Source of the DNA: Pyronema omphalodes
Lineage: Eukaryota; Ascomycota; Pezizomycetes; Pezizales; Pyronemataceae
DNA length: 64,000 nucleotides
Direction: 5' to 3'
NCBI GenBank assembly: GCA_024516155.1
Contig: JAJJXM010000027.1
Location: forward strand, 490,001-554,000
Position numbers and translations under genes: made by a program. The notes beneath the pieces were generated by a model. That model was not told the origin of the DNA. It searched no databases and saw only the letters and a list, made by a program, of their open reading frames with translations. Below are positions 54,986 through 64,000 of the stretch, piece after piece (within the stretch, counting starts at the first letter, position 1; every line of letters starts with the position of its first letter).

Positions 54986-56576
54986 TTGTAATATGCCCAG
55001 TGCTCAACAAGGCATTGCTGGGGTCTTCTTCCGATTGCTCGGCTTCTTCATCCTCAGTGGGGAAGGTAATATCTTCTTCAACTTTCTGAATGAAAGCCTC
55101 AGCATCACTCATATTCGCTTCATATGCATTTTGTTCCTCTCTCCATATCACATTTGAGCATTCTATTGATTTTCTCTGCTCAAAGTCCCATAGACGCCAT
55201 ATTTTAGTGGTCTTATGCACATAACCCAGGAACATGCAAGGTTTTGAACGTGGCCCAAAATTCTTGTTTGTTCTCTGCTCCTTGGGTATCCATTTATAAA
55301 CTGTGCAACCAAAGCGCCGCAGGTGATGAAGTTTTGGAACACTGCCTGTAAGTGCTTCATAGGGTGATATTCTGTGAAGAAGGCTTGCATTGGGTGTACG
55401 CTGATGCAGGTAACATGCAGTTCGGACTGCCTCTGCCCAGAATCTCATCGGTAGTTCAGCATCCAACAGCATGCATCTTGCTTTGGTGTTGATGGTTCTG
55501 ATCATTCGTTCCGCTATGCCATTTTTATGCTGAGTGTAGGGTGGAGCTGGTTCATAGCTGATACCATGGCTTCCAAGGATGTCGAGGAATTTTTGATTGC
55601 TGTATTCGCCGCGACCATTATCGCAGCGGAACCGTTTGATCGTATACCCTTGGGCTCGTACCCAGGCATGATAATGTTCGAATTTTGCTGTGATTTCCTC
55701 GGAGGTTTTCCCAACAAGGAAGTAAATCTCTGTATGCTTCGTACAATCATCAATATAAATGATGTAATACGATGCACCGCCAGAGGATAGGTGTTTAATT
55801 GGTCCACATAAGTCTGAATGAACCCGCTCAAATGGTACTGTTGATGAGGGCACCTTTGTCCTATTAAATTTTTGCTGATGCTTGGCCCTAATACAGATAT
55901 CACAGAGCAAGGAATTGTGTTCCTCCGAAAATTGTACTGTCTGTCCCAGTAGCTGCTTCATAGCAGAGGCGTTGAGATGAGCCAGGCGTCTATGCCACAA
56001 TACGATTGAATCTGATTTTCGTGATCTTCTGGAAAACATAGGCGTGATGACCTCAGTATCAGTGTTGGAGATCTGTGGTGCAACGGTTGAGCTTGATTCT
56101 GGGATGGGATGTGTTTTAGATTTCTCAGTCATTGATCTAGTTGTGATGAGGGCAGTAGCATCTGGATCAATGCGATATAGCCCATCCTTTTTAGCCGCCA
56201 TCAATAGGATTTTGCTCCCCTTTGAGATGGTGCATTTCTGACCGGAAAAAGTGGTCATAAATCCATCCGCTGCAAGTTGGCTCACAGATAGTAGTGATAC
56301 ACGGAATTCCGGGACAAAGTGAGCTCTGATATTCACACCTGCCAGAGACAATGTTCCTGTGGTCTTTGAAGTTACAGAATGACCATCACCCATTGCAACA
56401 TTTAGAGTCTGGTTTTGAATATTTTTCATTTGATGGCTTTCGTTGCAAAAGTGATGGGAAGCACCGGAGTCCACAAGCCAGGCTGAGGTGCGGGAGCTTT
56501 TATGGACAAGAATTTGTCCAGAGTACAGTGAGGTAGCTCCATTATTCTTTTCCTCACATCTTGTTGACTCAGCGAG
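54986..56576 (-). pseudogene. Copia pol, 5' part: protease and integrase
   Basis: In the same frame as gag, after one UGA. The protease motif VDSGASHHF is close to the start. The GAG-pre-integrase zinc region has HRRLAHLNASAM and CDICIRAKHQ. The integrase core has HSDLCGPI, the second aspartate in RCDNGRGEY, and NGIAERMIRT with the catalytic Glu. The C-terminus becomes acidic (EDEEAEQSEEDPS). No further stop before 54986. Confidence 0.9.
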
Positions 56577-57590
56577 TCACATTTCAGACGGATCATCAGC
56601 CTCTTCTTCGCTGATGGTCGCAATCTTTGCATGTCCAGAGTCAGTTTTGGCACGCTTGCTGCGTTCCTGTAGAGCCTCTCCTCTCTTTTTAATTCTGCAA
56701 TTTTGGATTTTGTGTCCAGTTAATCCACAATAAAAGCAGGAGTTCTCTTCAATGCTTGAGTATCGACGCTTTTTATTGGTTTTTGTTGCATGAAAGCACA
56801 CTTCAGTGTTGTGGGTTGCCGACTGGCAATTCTCACACCACCTGTTGCCTTGATTTCGCTGAGTTCTGCTATTGTTGGACCAGCGTTGCTTCCTCTGTGG
56901 TTGAGGAGAATCTTGGCTACTACTTGCAGAGTAGTAAGCATCGGTTTCTGCAGCTGGCTTGATACTGAGCTTCGTGACCTTCTCCTTCTCCTTGATGGCT
57001 TCAATCACTGTCTCTACATTATCATTGCCCATCCGAAGAATTTCGATGGTAACGGCATAAGCAGGAGGAAGTGTTCGAAAAATATGGGATTTGAACACAG
57101 CATCTGAGAGTTCTTCAGCTGTTCCAGCTATCTGGTCCCGGATTTCCAACAGGGACGCTAGATAGTCACTGATTGAGACACCCGGTGACGGTCTCAAATC
57201 CTGAAACTCTTGAAGCAGTGACTGTCGTCCCACTGCAGTACTAGCTGAATCACATTTCTTCGCAAGTGTTTTCCAAATTTCACAAGGATCGAAGCTTTTT
57301 GAAATATCTTTTCGAATGATAGGAGAGCATGAGTTGTAGATTGCAGCGACAGCTTTCTCACGTCGCTGAATAAAATTATCCCGTCTCATTTGAGCAATGT
57401 TTCGTTCTGCCTCAGTTGCTCCTTCAGCAGCCAGATCCGGCAAAGTTTTCGTGCCTTCAACAATCTCCCAAGCTGAAGTTGCTCGAAGTACTCGAGTGAT
57501 GTCCGATTTCCAAGAGGAATAATTAGGTCCAGTGAGTCTTGGAAATGATCCATCCGGATGTTTGAAGATGTTGTTGTCTGTTGAAGACAT
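56577..57590 (-). CDS. Copia Gag, 337 aa
   Basis: Starts MSSTDNNIFKHPDGSFPRL, with GPNYSSWKSDITRVL typical of Copia Gag. A helical capsid-like region follows (ISKSFDPCEIWKTLAKKC, LQEFQDLRPSPGVSISDYLASL). Two zinc knuckles are present, CENCQSATHNTEVC and CFYCGLTGHKIQNC, the second near residue 287. It ends at an in-frame UGA; pol continues in the same frame. The function is particle formation and RNA packaging. Confidence 0.93.
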   Translation of the reverse strand: MSSTDNNIFKHPDGSFPRLTGPNYSSWKSDITRVLRATSAWEIVEGTKTLPDLAAEGATEAERNIAQMRRDNFIQRREKAVAAIYNSCSPIIRKDISKSFDPCEIWKTLAKKCDSASTAVGRQSLLQEFQDLRPSPGVSISDYLASLLEIRDQIAGTAEELSDAVFKSHIFRTLPPAYAVTIEILRMGNDNVETVIEAIKEKEKVTKLSIKPAAETDAYYSASSSQDSPQPQRKQRWSNNSRTQRNQGNRWCENCQSATHNTEVCFHATKTNKKRRYSSIEENSCFYCGLTGHKIQNCRIKKRGEALQERSKRAKTDSGHAKIATISEEEADDPSEM

Positions 57591-57671
57591 AGTGGCGTTG
57601 TGGTGAATTTGTTGTGGGGTTTTTGTTGAAGATGAAAATATATTTTGGTGTAATTGTAGCGGTTATGCGAA

Positions 57672-57683
57672 GGGCTCATAACC
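57672..57683 (-). promoter_or_regulatory. Copia primer-binding site (initiator tRNA-Met half)
   Basis: GGTTATGAGCCC in element orientation abuts the 5' LTR. It is complementary to GGGCUCAUAACC, the anticodon arm of initiator tRNA-Met, as used by Copia elements that prime with a half tRNA. Confidence 0.8.
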
Positions 57684-57853
57684 TATTAAACTGAGTTTGT
57701 GAAGTGAGTTAGATTATAGTTAACGAACGGTTCTAACTACAGTTTATATACTGGGAACCGTACTCCTCCAAGCAACATGACCAGTACGGACATGGCTGTT
57801 TCAATATGTCCTTGTCATGTTGACTATTCAACATGACCGGTCCGTTTTCAACA
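57684..57853 (-). repeat. Copia 5' LTR
   Basis: 170 bp, 169 of 170 identical to the 3' LTR. It is followed by GTGAC (57854-57858). Confidence 0.93.
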
Positions 57854-58085
57854 GTGACTATCTTGTAGTAATTGGTTTTGGATTTATGAATGTTTGTAGG
57901 CAGATTGGAGCGTGGCTGCGCGGCTTTCGGTGGCGGGTTTGGTGGGTTCTGTTGATTGATATAGGAATTTATAAGACCATCTACGAGATAATGGATATAT
58001 GGTATCTATTGTACCTATCGTATCTTCACCCCCATAGCCACATGATAGCATTTCCCCATCACCAGTGCGACCAGAAACCAAACCC
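57854..58085 (+). repeat. R4 repeat, copy 2, right half
   Basis: Continues the match to 23011-23215 (GTAATTGGTTTT, TTGGAGCGTGGCTGCG, GATATAGGAATTTATAAGAC). Confidence 0.88.
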
Positions 58086-58089
58086 CGAC

Positions 58090-58755
58090 CCTGTCATTGC
58101 ATGAGTGACTGATTGTGACTGTCGATGTTTCCACTGCGAACATTGCAGCCATCACAGAACCATACTCGCCCTAGTTAAGTATGTAGCATGCAACACACGC
58201 ACCCTAGTCTTCTCGGAACCTTTTCTTCCACGACTGGCATCTTCACCTGCGCCTTCCTCTCGTCTTCGCGACAATTAATCCGCCAATTCCACTTGGGAAT
58301 CCTCGGTTTCACTCGAAATCAATGCCACCAGGCATCAATCGCAATTCTTTCGTATTGTTGAGGTTTTTATTTCTCGTGTTGTCCCGACCAGCCCCAGTTG
58401 AGCAAGACCTTTACTATCAGGTATTTTCAGCTACACCCACCGAGGGTCCATCTTTCTCCTGCTTTTCTTTTGCTGTTCTTCTGTCAGTGGTTTAATATCC
58501 TCGAGCATCATAAAATGATCCCCCCCCCCCTCTTTCTCCTTCTTTCTCCTTCCTTTTCTTTTCTTGTCTTGGGATGTTCGACCGTTTTTTGGATCTTAAA
58601 CAATGCACAGAAAAGAAGGTATGTTCCTCCGCCAATGTCTCTTGTCCATTCAATGATGATACTAATGTCAGTGGCTTCTTAGAAGAAATGTCTTCTATGG
58701 TTCCCGTTCCTGCTCGATGACGCCGCCTCCTCTCCTCTTCCTCCTCCCCCTAGGC
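58090..58755 (+). repeat. R1 repeat, copy C (truncated)
   Basis: Starts with GACTGATTGTGACTGTCGATG as at 17440 and keeps the CGCCCTAG, GCCACCAGGCATC and exon-module landmarks. The module intron is about 58619-58681 (GTATGT donor, TTCTTAG acceptor) followed by AAGAAATGTCTTCT. It breaks off into the AIM21 fragment at about 58755. Confidence 0.72.
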
Positions 58756-59123
58756 CTCACCCTATTTTCCTCCAAATCTAATCCCTTCAACGGGGCAATT
58801 TTTCCACCTACTCTCGGAGGAAACGGAGCTTTCGGCTTGATAGCTGAAGCAGAGGCGGCTGCGGCAGTAGCAACAGAGATGGATTCAGTAGCAGCGGCTG
58901 GGGCAACAGGGGCAAGAGCGGCGGCTTCTGCAGCTTCAGCAACCTCAGCAGCTACGGCGGGGTGTTGAGCTGGGGGAATAACTGCCGGAAATGCATCCTC
59001 GGGAATGGCGGAGGGGTCTCCGGTGATGAAACGTTTAGATGACGGCTCATTTCTTCAACTTAGTCGTCGGCATCTTCCAAGGTGTCGTTGAAGGGGAATT
59101 TTCGGGCGTAACGAGCGGAGGAG
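58756..59123 (-). pseudogene. Decayed fragment of AIM21, copy 2
   Basis: The same junction as copy 1: homology to AIM21 starts at the position equivalent to 7628, next to the G-gene promoter region. It carries the same internal deletion joining two KPKP-coding sites as copy 1 and ends near the parent's GGKIAALKKGLDLEG. It is shorter than copy 1. No start, and a broken frame. Confidence 0.85.
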
Positions 59124-59300
59124 ATTAAAGAAGGCGTGTTGCTAGGCACAAAATACCTGCATCCGAGCTGGCACCGCCGCTTCGCAGAGGCCAGAGGGGT
59201 TGCGAGGAACCACAGTGGTGCGCATGCCGTCGCCCGACTCGAAATATATCGATGGCAGTGTCGCTGAGATGCGGTAATTTTTTTTCTCTCATCAGCAACC

Positions 59301-60508
59301 ATGGTATCACAGACGTCCCACGGTGCGCACGAAGCATCTCAACAGGTATGTTCATCTCGAACCCTCTTTTTATTTGAATCTCTTTCCCTCTGGCTCTCCT
59401 TTTGTTCCGCTGTAATATTTCTTTCTGCTGCTCGCCGAAAAGGTAGAGCATTGAGCAGCAAGCAAGCGTCACATGACAGCATTCGGCTAACTGGAAACAA
59501 AAGCAGGCGGCGGAATCGTTACGCTTCGTACGCCAGGGCGCTCCTTCCCCAGAGCCTGTGCCTCAGGCCAGACTGCATCGCGGCGAGCCTTCTACTGGGG
59601 GTAATTATGTGGACGGCAGAAACCTCCACAACGTTAGGCTTCCGCCACTTTTGGCTGTGCTCTCTGCTGAGCAGAATCCCCCACACTCCCACCCCTTTGC
59701 TCCAGATCTTTTAAACCATCAGCCAGGATTTCAAAGACACGCCAGAAATCCACCTCCTTCCGGGCCGAACGGCGGTAGCATACACCATGTCCGCAGCCAC
59801 GACGAGTTCATGAGAAGCCTCTACGAGCGCAGCGTTCCCCGCTACTTTGGAGAGCTTTACCACAACGAGCCCTCAGGACAAATCCACAACGGATTCCATG
59901 TTCCTACCGCTCCTCCTCCTTCTCCTATGTATGCTGGTGCAAATAACAATCCAGTTGAGTTTGGTGGGAGAGCTACTCCTCCGATTCCTCCTCCTTCTTC
60001 GCCTCCGGGCTTTCCTTATCAACATCACCCCCATCCAACAGCAACCCAAGAAAGGGCCACCCACCCTCGTCCTCCTCCTCGTTCCTCCCCGCCAATCCCT
60101 GCCGGTGGATATCGCTATGAACATTATCACAGCGATGACCATCACTTTGACCATCCCCTACGTACCAGGAACAACACATCACCTGGTAATTCCCCGAATT
60201 ACCATCTTGCTTCCGGTGCCGCTTATCACCATGGACATCACTCCCGGAACCTTCCAGATTTGTCCGTGGAGAATGATGAAGGAGATGAGGAAGAGCAGTA
60301 CTATCATGGAGAGGAGATTCAAGAGGAGGAGGAAGACGAGGAAGAGGGAGATTATGAGTGGGAGATTGTTCCTGTTCCTCAGGCAGCTGAAGCCGAACAG
60401 CACGATGCCTTGGCTCCGGACGATGAGGGTGAGTATGATTTGCCGGAGTATGTGGTCCTGGCCTCAGAGCGCATGGACGATGATGAGGGAGAGGACGACG
60501 AGGAATAG
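59301..60508 (+). CDS. Gene G2, paralog of G1, 348 aa
   Basis: Exon 1 is 59301-59345 (15 codons) and exon 2 is 59507-60508. The intron has a GTATGT donor, a CTAAC branch point (59487-59491) and an AAAGCAG acceptor, and lies at the same codon boundary as in G1. Domain order is as in G1: Arg-rich start with FVRQGAPSPEPVPQ, FMRSLYERSVPRYFGEL, a Pro-rich middle, a His/Asp block, and an acidic end with YEWEIVPVPQ. Differences from G1 are substitutions plus whole-codon indels (one and two extra codons in the His region, six fewer in the acidic tail). This suggests that both copies have been under selection since duplication. The family is unknown to me. A decayed AIM21 fragment lies head-to-head upstream. 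Confidence 0.75.
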
Positions 60509-60955
60509 AAGTTGGCGATGGAAAAAACAAAGTTTAGGTTGTTCTATACAAACTAAACCACAGGCGCACTGGTTTCGTGTTTCAAGGGCGTTTTCTTTGG
60601 TATTCTGTTTGCTTTTTTAAAGGTGTTTGTACTCTCTGGAGAAAAGTATTTTATTTACAGGCGTTGGGGTGGGGCATAAAAAGTATTTGCGGAGGAGGAG
60701 GAGAAGGTACAAAAGTTTTATAATAATCTGTAATGTCAGTTGTAATATGTAATTTGTAATAGTAGTAATGTCGTAATATGTAGTAGTAATTGGAGAGAGT
60801 GTCGCGGAGGGCGGGGGAGTTGGGGGCGAGCATACGGAGCAGTAGCGGAGGAAGAGGAGTAGAAGGTACGAAGTTGTTATAAGAATATTGTAATGTATAG
60901 TTGTAAAGTTGTAATATTAGTTGTAACATATTATGTTTTTTTTTTTTTTTTTTTT
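60509..60955 (+). repeat. 3' tail of G-segment copy 2
   Basis: Homologous to 19303-19800 in inverted orientation: GTTGTTCTATACAAACTAAACC, then TAATATGTAATTTGTAATAG-type repeats, two similar GGAGGAGAAGGTAC blocks, and a T-run at 60937-60956 as terminus. Confidence 0.8.
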
Positions 60956-60991
60956 TCTTTCTGAAAAAAATTCCTCTCTTTATACCACATT

Positions 60992-61192
60992 GGAGGACTT
61001 CCCGTCGCTCTATAGCAACGGACGTGAGAGTCCATTTCACCACAAAAATATTTTTTCTATAGAACGCGAATAGAGCACTAGGATAGACAGGGGGGTCCCT
61101 ACCCCCCTGTCTATTCTGATTTTCTATTGCTATCGAATAGGTGAAGTTGAGGTTGTTCTATCCACCCCTCATAGAGCGACGGGTAGTCCTCC
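60992..61192. mobile_element. 201-bp MITE, second copy
   Basis: Same inverted termini as 29726-29927 (GGAGGACTTCCCGTCGCTCTA and GGAGGACTACCCGTCGCTCTA). The centre holds a near-perfect hairpin, GACAGGGGGGT with its complement. Flanks are ATT and ATC, a 3-bp duplication with one change. Confidence 0.85.
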
Positions 61193-61587
61193 ATCTGAAT
61201 AACCGTGATCAACAAATTAAGAAATGCAAACGTAAACGCAAACCAAAAAAAAAAGAAGAAATGAACTCAAGAAACCCACAATAACTCAGATGAAGGAAAT
61301 AAAGAAGAAAAGAGAAGATAACTGAAACACTGTATTTGTTTTTTTTTTAGGTAACTCATCGTATCGCTATGCAATAAAGTCTTGCGAAACAAAACAAAAC
61401 AAAGAAATTAAAAAAAAAAAAAAAAACGCCTTTTAGTATGTAATGCCATCGCTTGCCTAATTTAAACCCATCGCTATCCCCGCATCCTTACACGATTTTC
61501 TTTTTTCGCCATTTCCTTCTTACACCATTTTTTGTTTGCTCCGACCAAATAATCATGATCCTCCTCCTCAACTACCTACGCAGATCA
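61193..61587. other. Spacer with A-runs
   Basis: Contains A-rich tracts at about 61239-61258 and 61411-61427. It includes the 3' region of the next (minus-strand) gene. Confidence 0.5.
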
Positions 61588-62739
61588 TCACATCGATGCC
61601 TTGAAGCTATAATCGCCCCCGAACTCAACAGCAGCACCGTCGAATACAGTCTCCTCAACCAACTCCCAGCCCATAGTCCACCCTCTCTTGTAAGCCTTGA
61701 CTCTTACAGACCCATCGAAGGTTTCATAAGCAAGACAGTTGTTATGTCCAGAAGAGATGGGACAGTTAAGACCAATCCAACCCTCATGATCCGAGGAAGC
61801 CTGGACCTCAACAACCAGTTTCTGCCACAAGCTACAGAATTCCCAACGACCAGTTCCTTGCTTAGAATCGAAGCTCTCCTTCATGAACATTGTCTGAATG
61901 CTGAACGGCATCAATGTCCAAGGAGGCTTGAAGTTGAACTCGAATTTCTCGGAGCGGTATCCACAAAGGTAAGCTTTGCTGCCGATGATCTTTCCTCCTG
62001 TCATGACGAAGGTTCTGGTAGCATGTCGGGCGATTCCGGTATCTGGAGATTGAGCAAAACCTTGAATCCAGGTCCATCCATCGGGAAAAGATGCGCCCCA
62101 GTTCTTTTCCATGTGTGCGATTCCTTCCCCGGATTCAAGAGGCTGTCCGTTGGATGTGATGGTGTACTTGGCGGTGGAAGCAGTAGACCAGACATTCCAA
62201 TGCAAGGGAAGAAGGAAGATAAGCTTCGCAAAGATACCCTCGGGGGTTGAAGTATCATTTCCAGGGGTCCAAGCCTTGCGATCAGTAAGGTCTACACTGA
62301 CTTCAAGCTTTCCGAATTCCTCGGTGTCAATCTCGAGACGGTAGCGTTGTTCATCTCTGCAGATTCTGTAGGTTCCCTCGACTCCGTCACCTTTGGCGAC
62401 GCGGGAAAATTCGTGGACGCTGTTAGGGTACTTTGTGCCGTTGGCATCGATGATGCGTGGGAATTTGTTTACCACGATACGGTGTTCGGAGGATCCATTG
62501 CGGGGAAGAAGTGAAAAGTGGACAAAGTGGGGACACTCGTCGGCTTTGAAGACGGAGCTGAAAATAAGCAAGATTGTGCTGCCGGTGGTGGTGAGAATAC
62601 GTGTGTAGTAACCCTCAAAAGGTGCGTTGGGATGCGGGGCAAAATGATCCTTTTTGGCAACGAAGCGTTCGAGAGGTGTCAAGGCGATAAGGAAATTAAT
62701 TGGCTCCGTAATAATTGAGTAAATGGGTGGAAGATGCAT
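61588..62739 (-). CDS. Tocopherol-cyclase-like protein, 383 aa
   Basis: An upstream in-frame Met at 62817 would add 26 low-complexity His/Thr residues. I chose 62739 because the protein then starts MHLPPIYSIITEPINFL and is of normal composition. Family blocks: APFEGYYTRIL near the start, an HFVHFSLLPRN strand, and the diagnostic EKNWGASFPDGWTWIQG at about 211-227. Known: the EKNWG motif is the hallmark of the tocopherol cyclase-like fold, which in plants closes the chromanol ring of vitamin E. Fungal members are uncharacterised and fungi do not generally make tocopherol, so the substrate is unknown. No clear signal peptide; a weak hydrophobic stretch lies near the N-terminus. Single exon. Confidence 0.85.
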   Translation of the reverse strand: MHLPPIYSIITEPINFLIALTPLERFVAKKDHFAPHPNAPFEGYYTRILTTTGSTILLIFSSVFKADECPHFVHFSLLPRNGSSEHRIVVNKFPRIIDANGTKYPNSVHEFSRVAKGDGVEGTYRICRDEQRYRLEIDTEEFGKLEVSVDLTDRKAWTPGNDTSTPEGIFAKLIFLLPLHWNVWSTASTAKYTITSNGQPLESGEGIAHMEKNWGASFPDGWTWIQGFAQSPDTGIARHATRTFVMTGGKIIGSKAYLCGYRSEKFEFNFKPPWTLMPFSIQTMFMKESFDSKQGTGRWEFCSLWQKLVVEVQASSDHEGWIGLNCPISSGHNNCLAYETFDGSVRVKAYKRGWTMGWELVEETVFDGAAVEFGGDYSFKASM

Positions 62740-64000
62740 ATTGATGGTGATGGTGATGGTGGCCGTGAAGCGATGGTGGCGGTGGTGGTGGTGGATAACG
62801 GAGGAAGGAGGTGGCAATCGAAGAATATCGAAGAGTCGCGAAGGTGGTGCGTGACGTGCGTGTCCAGGGAGTGCAAATCACTTGCCTTGAATATATGACG
62901 TCGTTTCACCTGCCAAATGTTGTGGCCAAGCTTTAGTCGTTGCGCTTCCGCTTATGCATGCACGGGAGCTTATGTAGCTAATTGGGTTAGTAAGCGAGGA
63001 TTAGGGGTTTTAGCGAGCACATCCCCCACAATTTCACACCCACTAGTTTGAAATTGTCGATTTTGCCTCCGTTGATCAGCCGCAAAATAAACCCCTGATT
63101 TTTGCACCGATTTGAGGATGTTTACCGGTGTCTCTCATCCAGGGGTTTTCCGGAGATTCTCATGGTGGTCAGCGTCTATGCTGTGGAACCACAAGTATTG
63201 CTTTATGATTTTCAGATTGTTCTCACAATTTAGGGTACGGTCAGGAAGCGGTTTGAATTTGAAAAAAAAATACTGAATAAAAAGAGCATAAAGAACGGTA
63301 AAATTTTTCTCACGTTATACTCATCATAACTTGAACTACAATCGCCTCCTACGTCATACTTGGGGTCTAGCTGATCGGCCTTTGTTCTTTGGTGCGGTAA
63401 AAGTGACGAGGAAATTGAGGACTCTAATATGTATGCTTTACCAATCGTTATTATCTGTATTATGACGGCCTGTATAGCATTTACTCATGCTTCCCCCAAG
63501 CTGACGGACAATAAGATTAATACTGTGCAGTTTGACAAAAACGAAATGTTTGGCAATGAGCTGTATTCCTAGATGTTTCGGTCCGTCATCTTTCTCCTAT
63601 CAAAAATGGTTGCAATCAGGATCATATTTAGGAAATGGTGTTCTATTTTTTAATTGAAATCCTCCTGAATGTATCAGAAGTGTTGAATGTTATGGCCTAG
63701 CCGATATAACGGGGAATGAGGGACATTTACTGGAGCATATACGGCACTGGATTTATCTATGATTATTCCCAGAATCCTTCTACCAGGTCTTATATTTTTA
63801 ATCGTGTGTATCCAACATATTCTGTAAAATCCAGCATCAGCCGAATTGGCCCCCGAGGAGAAGAGGCTAGTGGCCAACAGGCGAATTCTGCAGAGGCTCG
63901 TTCAAAGTAACATAAATGGGGAATGGACCGAAAGAATTATCGAAATCGTTCACCCAGACACTGAGTAGAAAATTCTGGAGACGACCGGTGTTCGTAGTTG
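62740..64000. other. Upstream region and terminal stretch, no further gene
   Basis: Contains the promoter of the tocopherol-cyclase-like gene. A CACCAT-type tract at 62741-62790 gives His-rich frames. No gene is supported to the end of the window. Confidence 0.5.

Larger units (their letters stand above)
43093..57853 (-). mobile_element. Full-length Ty1/Copia LTR retrotransposon, interrupted by a Gypsy element
   Basis: Bounded by two 170-bp LTRs and a 5-bp target duplication GTGAC (43088-43092 and 57854-57858). The coding strand is minus. The order gag, protease, integrase, reverse transcriptase, RNase H is that of Copia. The two halves of repeat R4 on its flanks join perfectly without the element. 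Its own length without the nested Gypsy insertion and one GCACT copy is about 5.25 kb. The LTRs differ at one position, so insertion was recent. Confidence 0.95.

Overview
The window looks like the nuclear genome of a filamentous ascomycete, probably a leotiomycete (this placement is weak). Short introns carry GTRNGT-type donors, CTAAC/CTAAT branch points and YAG acceptors. The recognisable genes are fungal housekeeping genes (AIM21, TVP18, NTF2, SLD5), with a secreted M20 peptidase and a small secreted cysteine-rich protein. Roughly half of the window is repeats. No bacterial features, rRNA genes, tRNA genes or CRISPR arrays were seen.

Layout. (a) 1-3.2 kb: a multi-intron repeat, here called R1 (copy A, minus strand). 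(b) 3.2-13.7 kb: a gene island on the minus strand with an AIM21-like actin-patch protein (5.5-9.0 kb), TVP18 (four exons, one of only 16 nt) and NTF2 (five exons), separated by large micro- and minisatellites. (c) 14.3-15.5 kb: a plus-strand non-coding gene with three introns, each holding a box C/D snoRNA candidate. One guide is complementary to a conserved segment of large-subunit rRNA. (d) 17.1-23.7 kb: a composite repeat block made of R1 copy B, R2, an intron-containing gene of unknown function ('G1') and a captured, decayed fragment of AIM21. (e) 23.9-27.6 kb: three single-exon genes, one a secreted cysteine-repeat protein. (f) 27.6-39.2 kb: a gene-poor stretch with ankyrin pseudogene remnants, MITEs and a von Willebrand A-domain gene. 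(g) 39.2-41.7 kb: SLD5 and an M20 peptidase, divergently arranged. (h) 42.3-61.2 kb: a second, rearranged copy of the composite block containing 'G2'. It is split by a Copia retrotransposon that is itself split by a nearly intact chromodomain Gypsy element. (i) 61.6-62.7 kb: a tocopherol-cyclase-like gene.

The nesting order can be read exactly. The Gypsy element (44473-53978, LTRs of 1608 bp, TSD GCACT) sits in the reverse transcriptase region of the Copia element (43093-57853, LTRs of 170 bp, TSD GTGAC). The Copia element sits in repeat R4, inside the composite block. Both insertions look recent, because each LTR pair is almost identical.

The most novel candidate is the composite block. Gene G occurs twice in inverted orientation, with a conserved intron and only in-frame indels. 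Both copies are joined at the same breakpoint to a fragment of the nearby AIM21 gene, and both fragments carry the same internal deletion. This suggests a duplicating unit that captured a host-gene fragment once and then spread. Its neighbour R1 is a repeat made of spliced exon modules. The Gypsy element has a textbook -1 frameshift heptamer directly before the gag stop codon.
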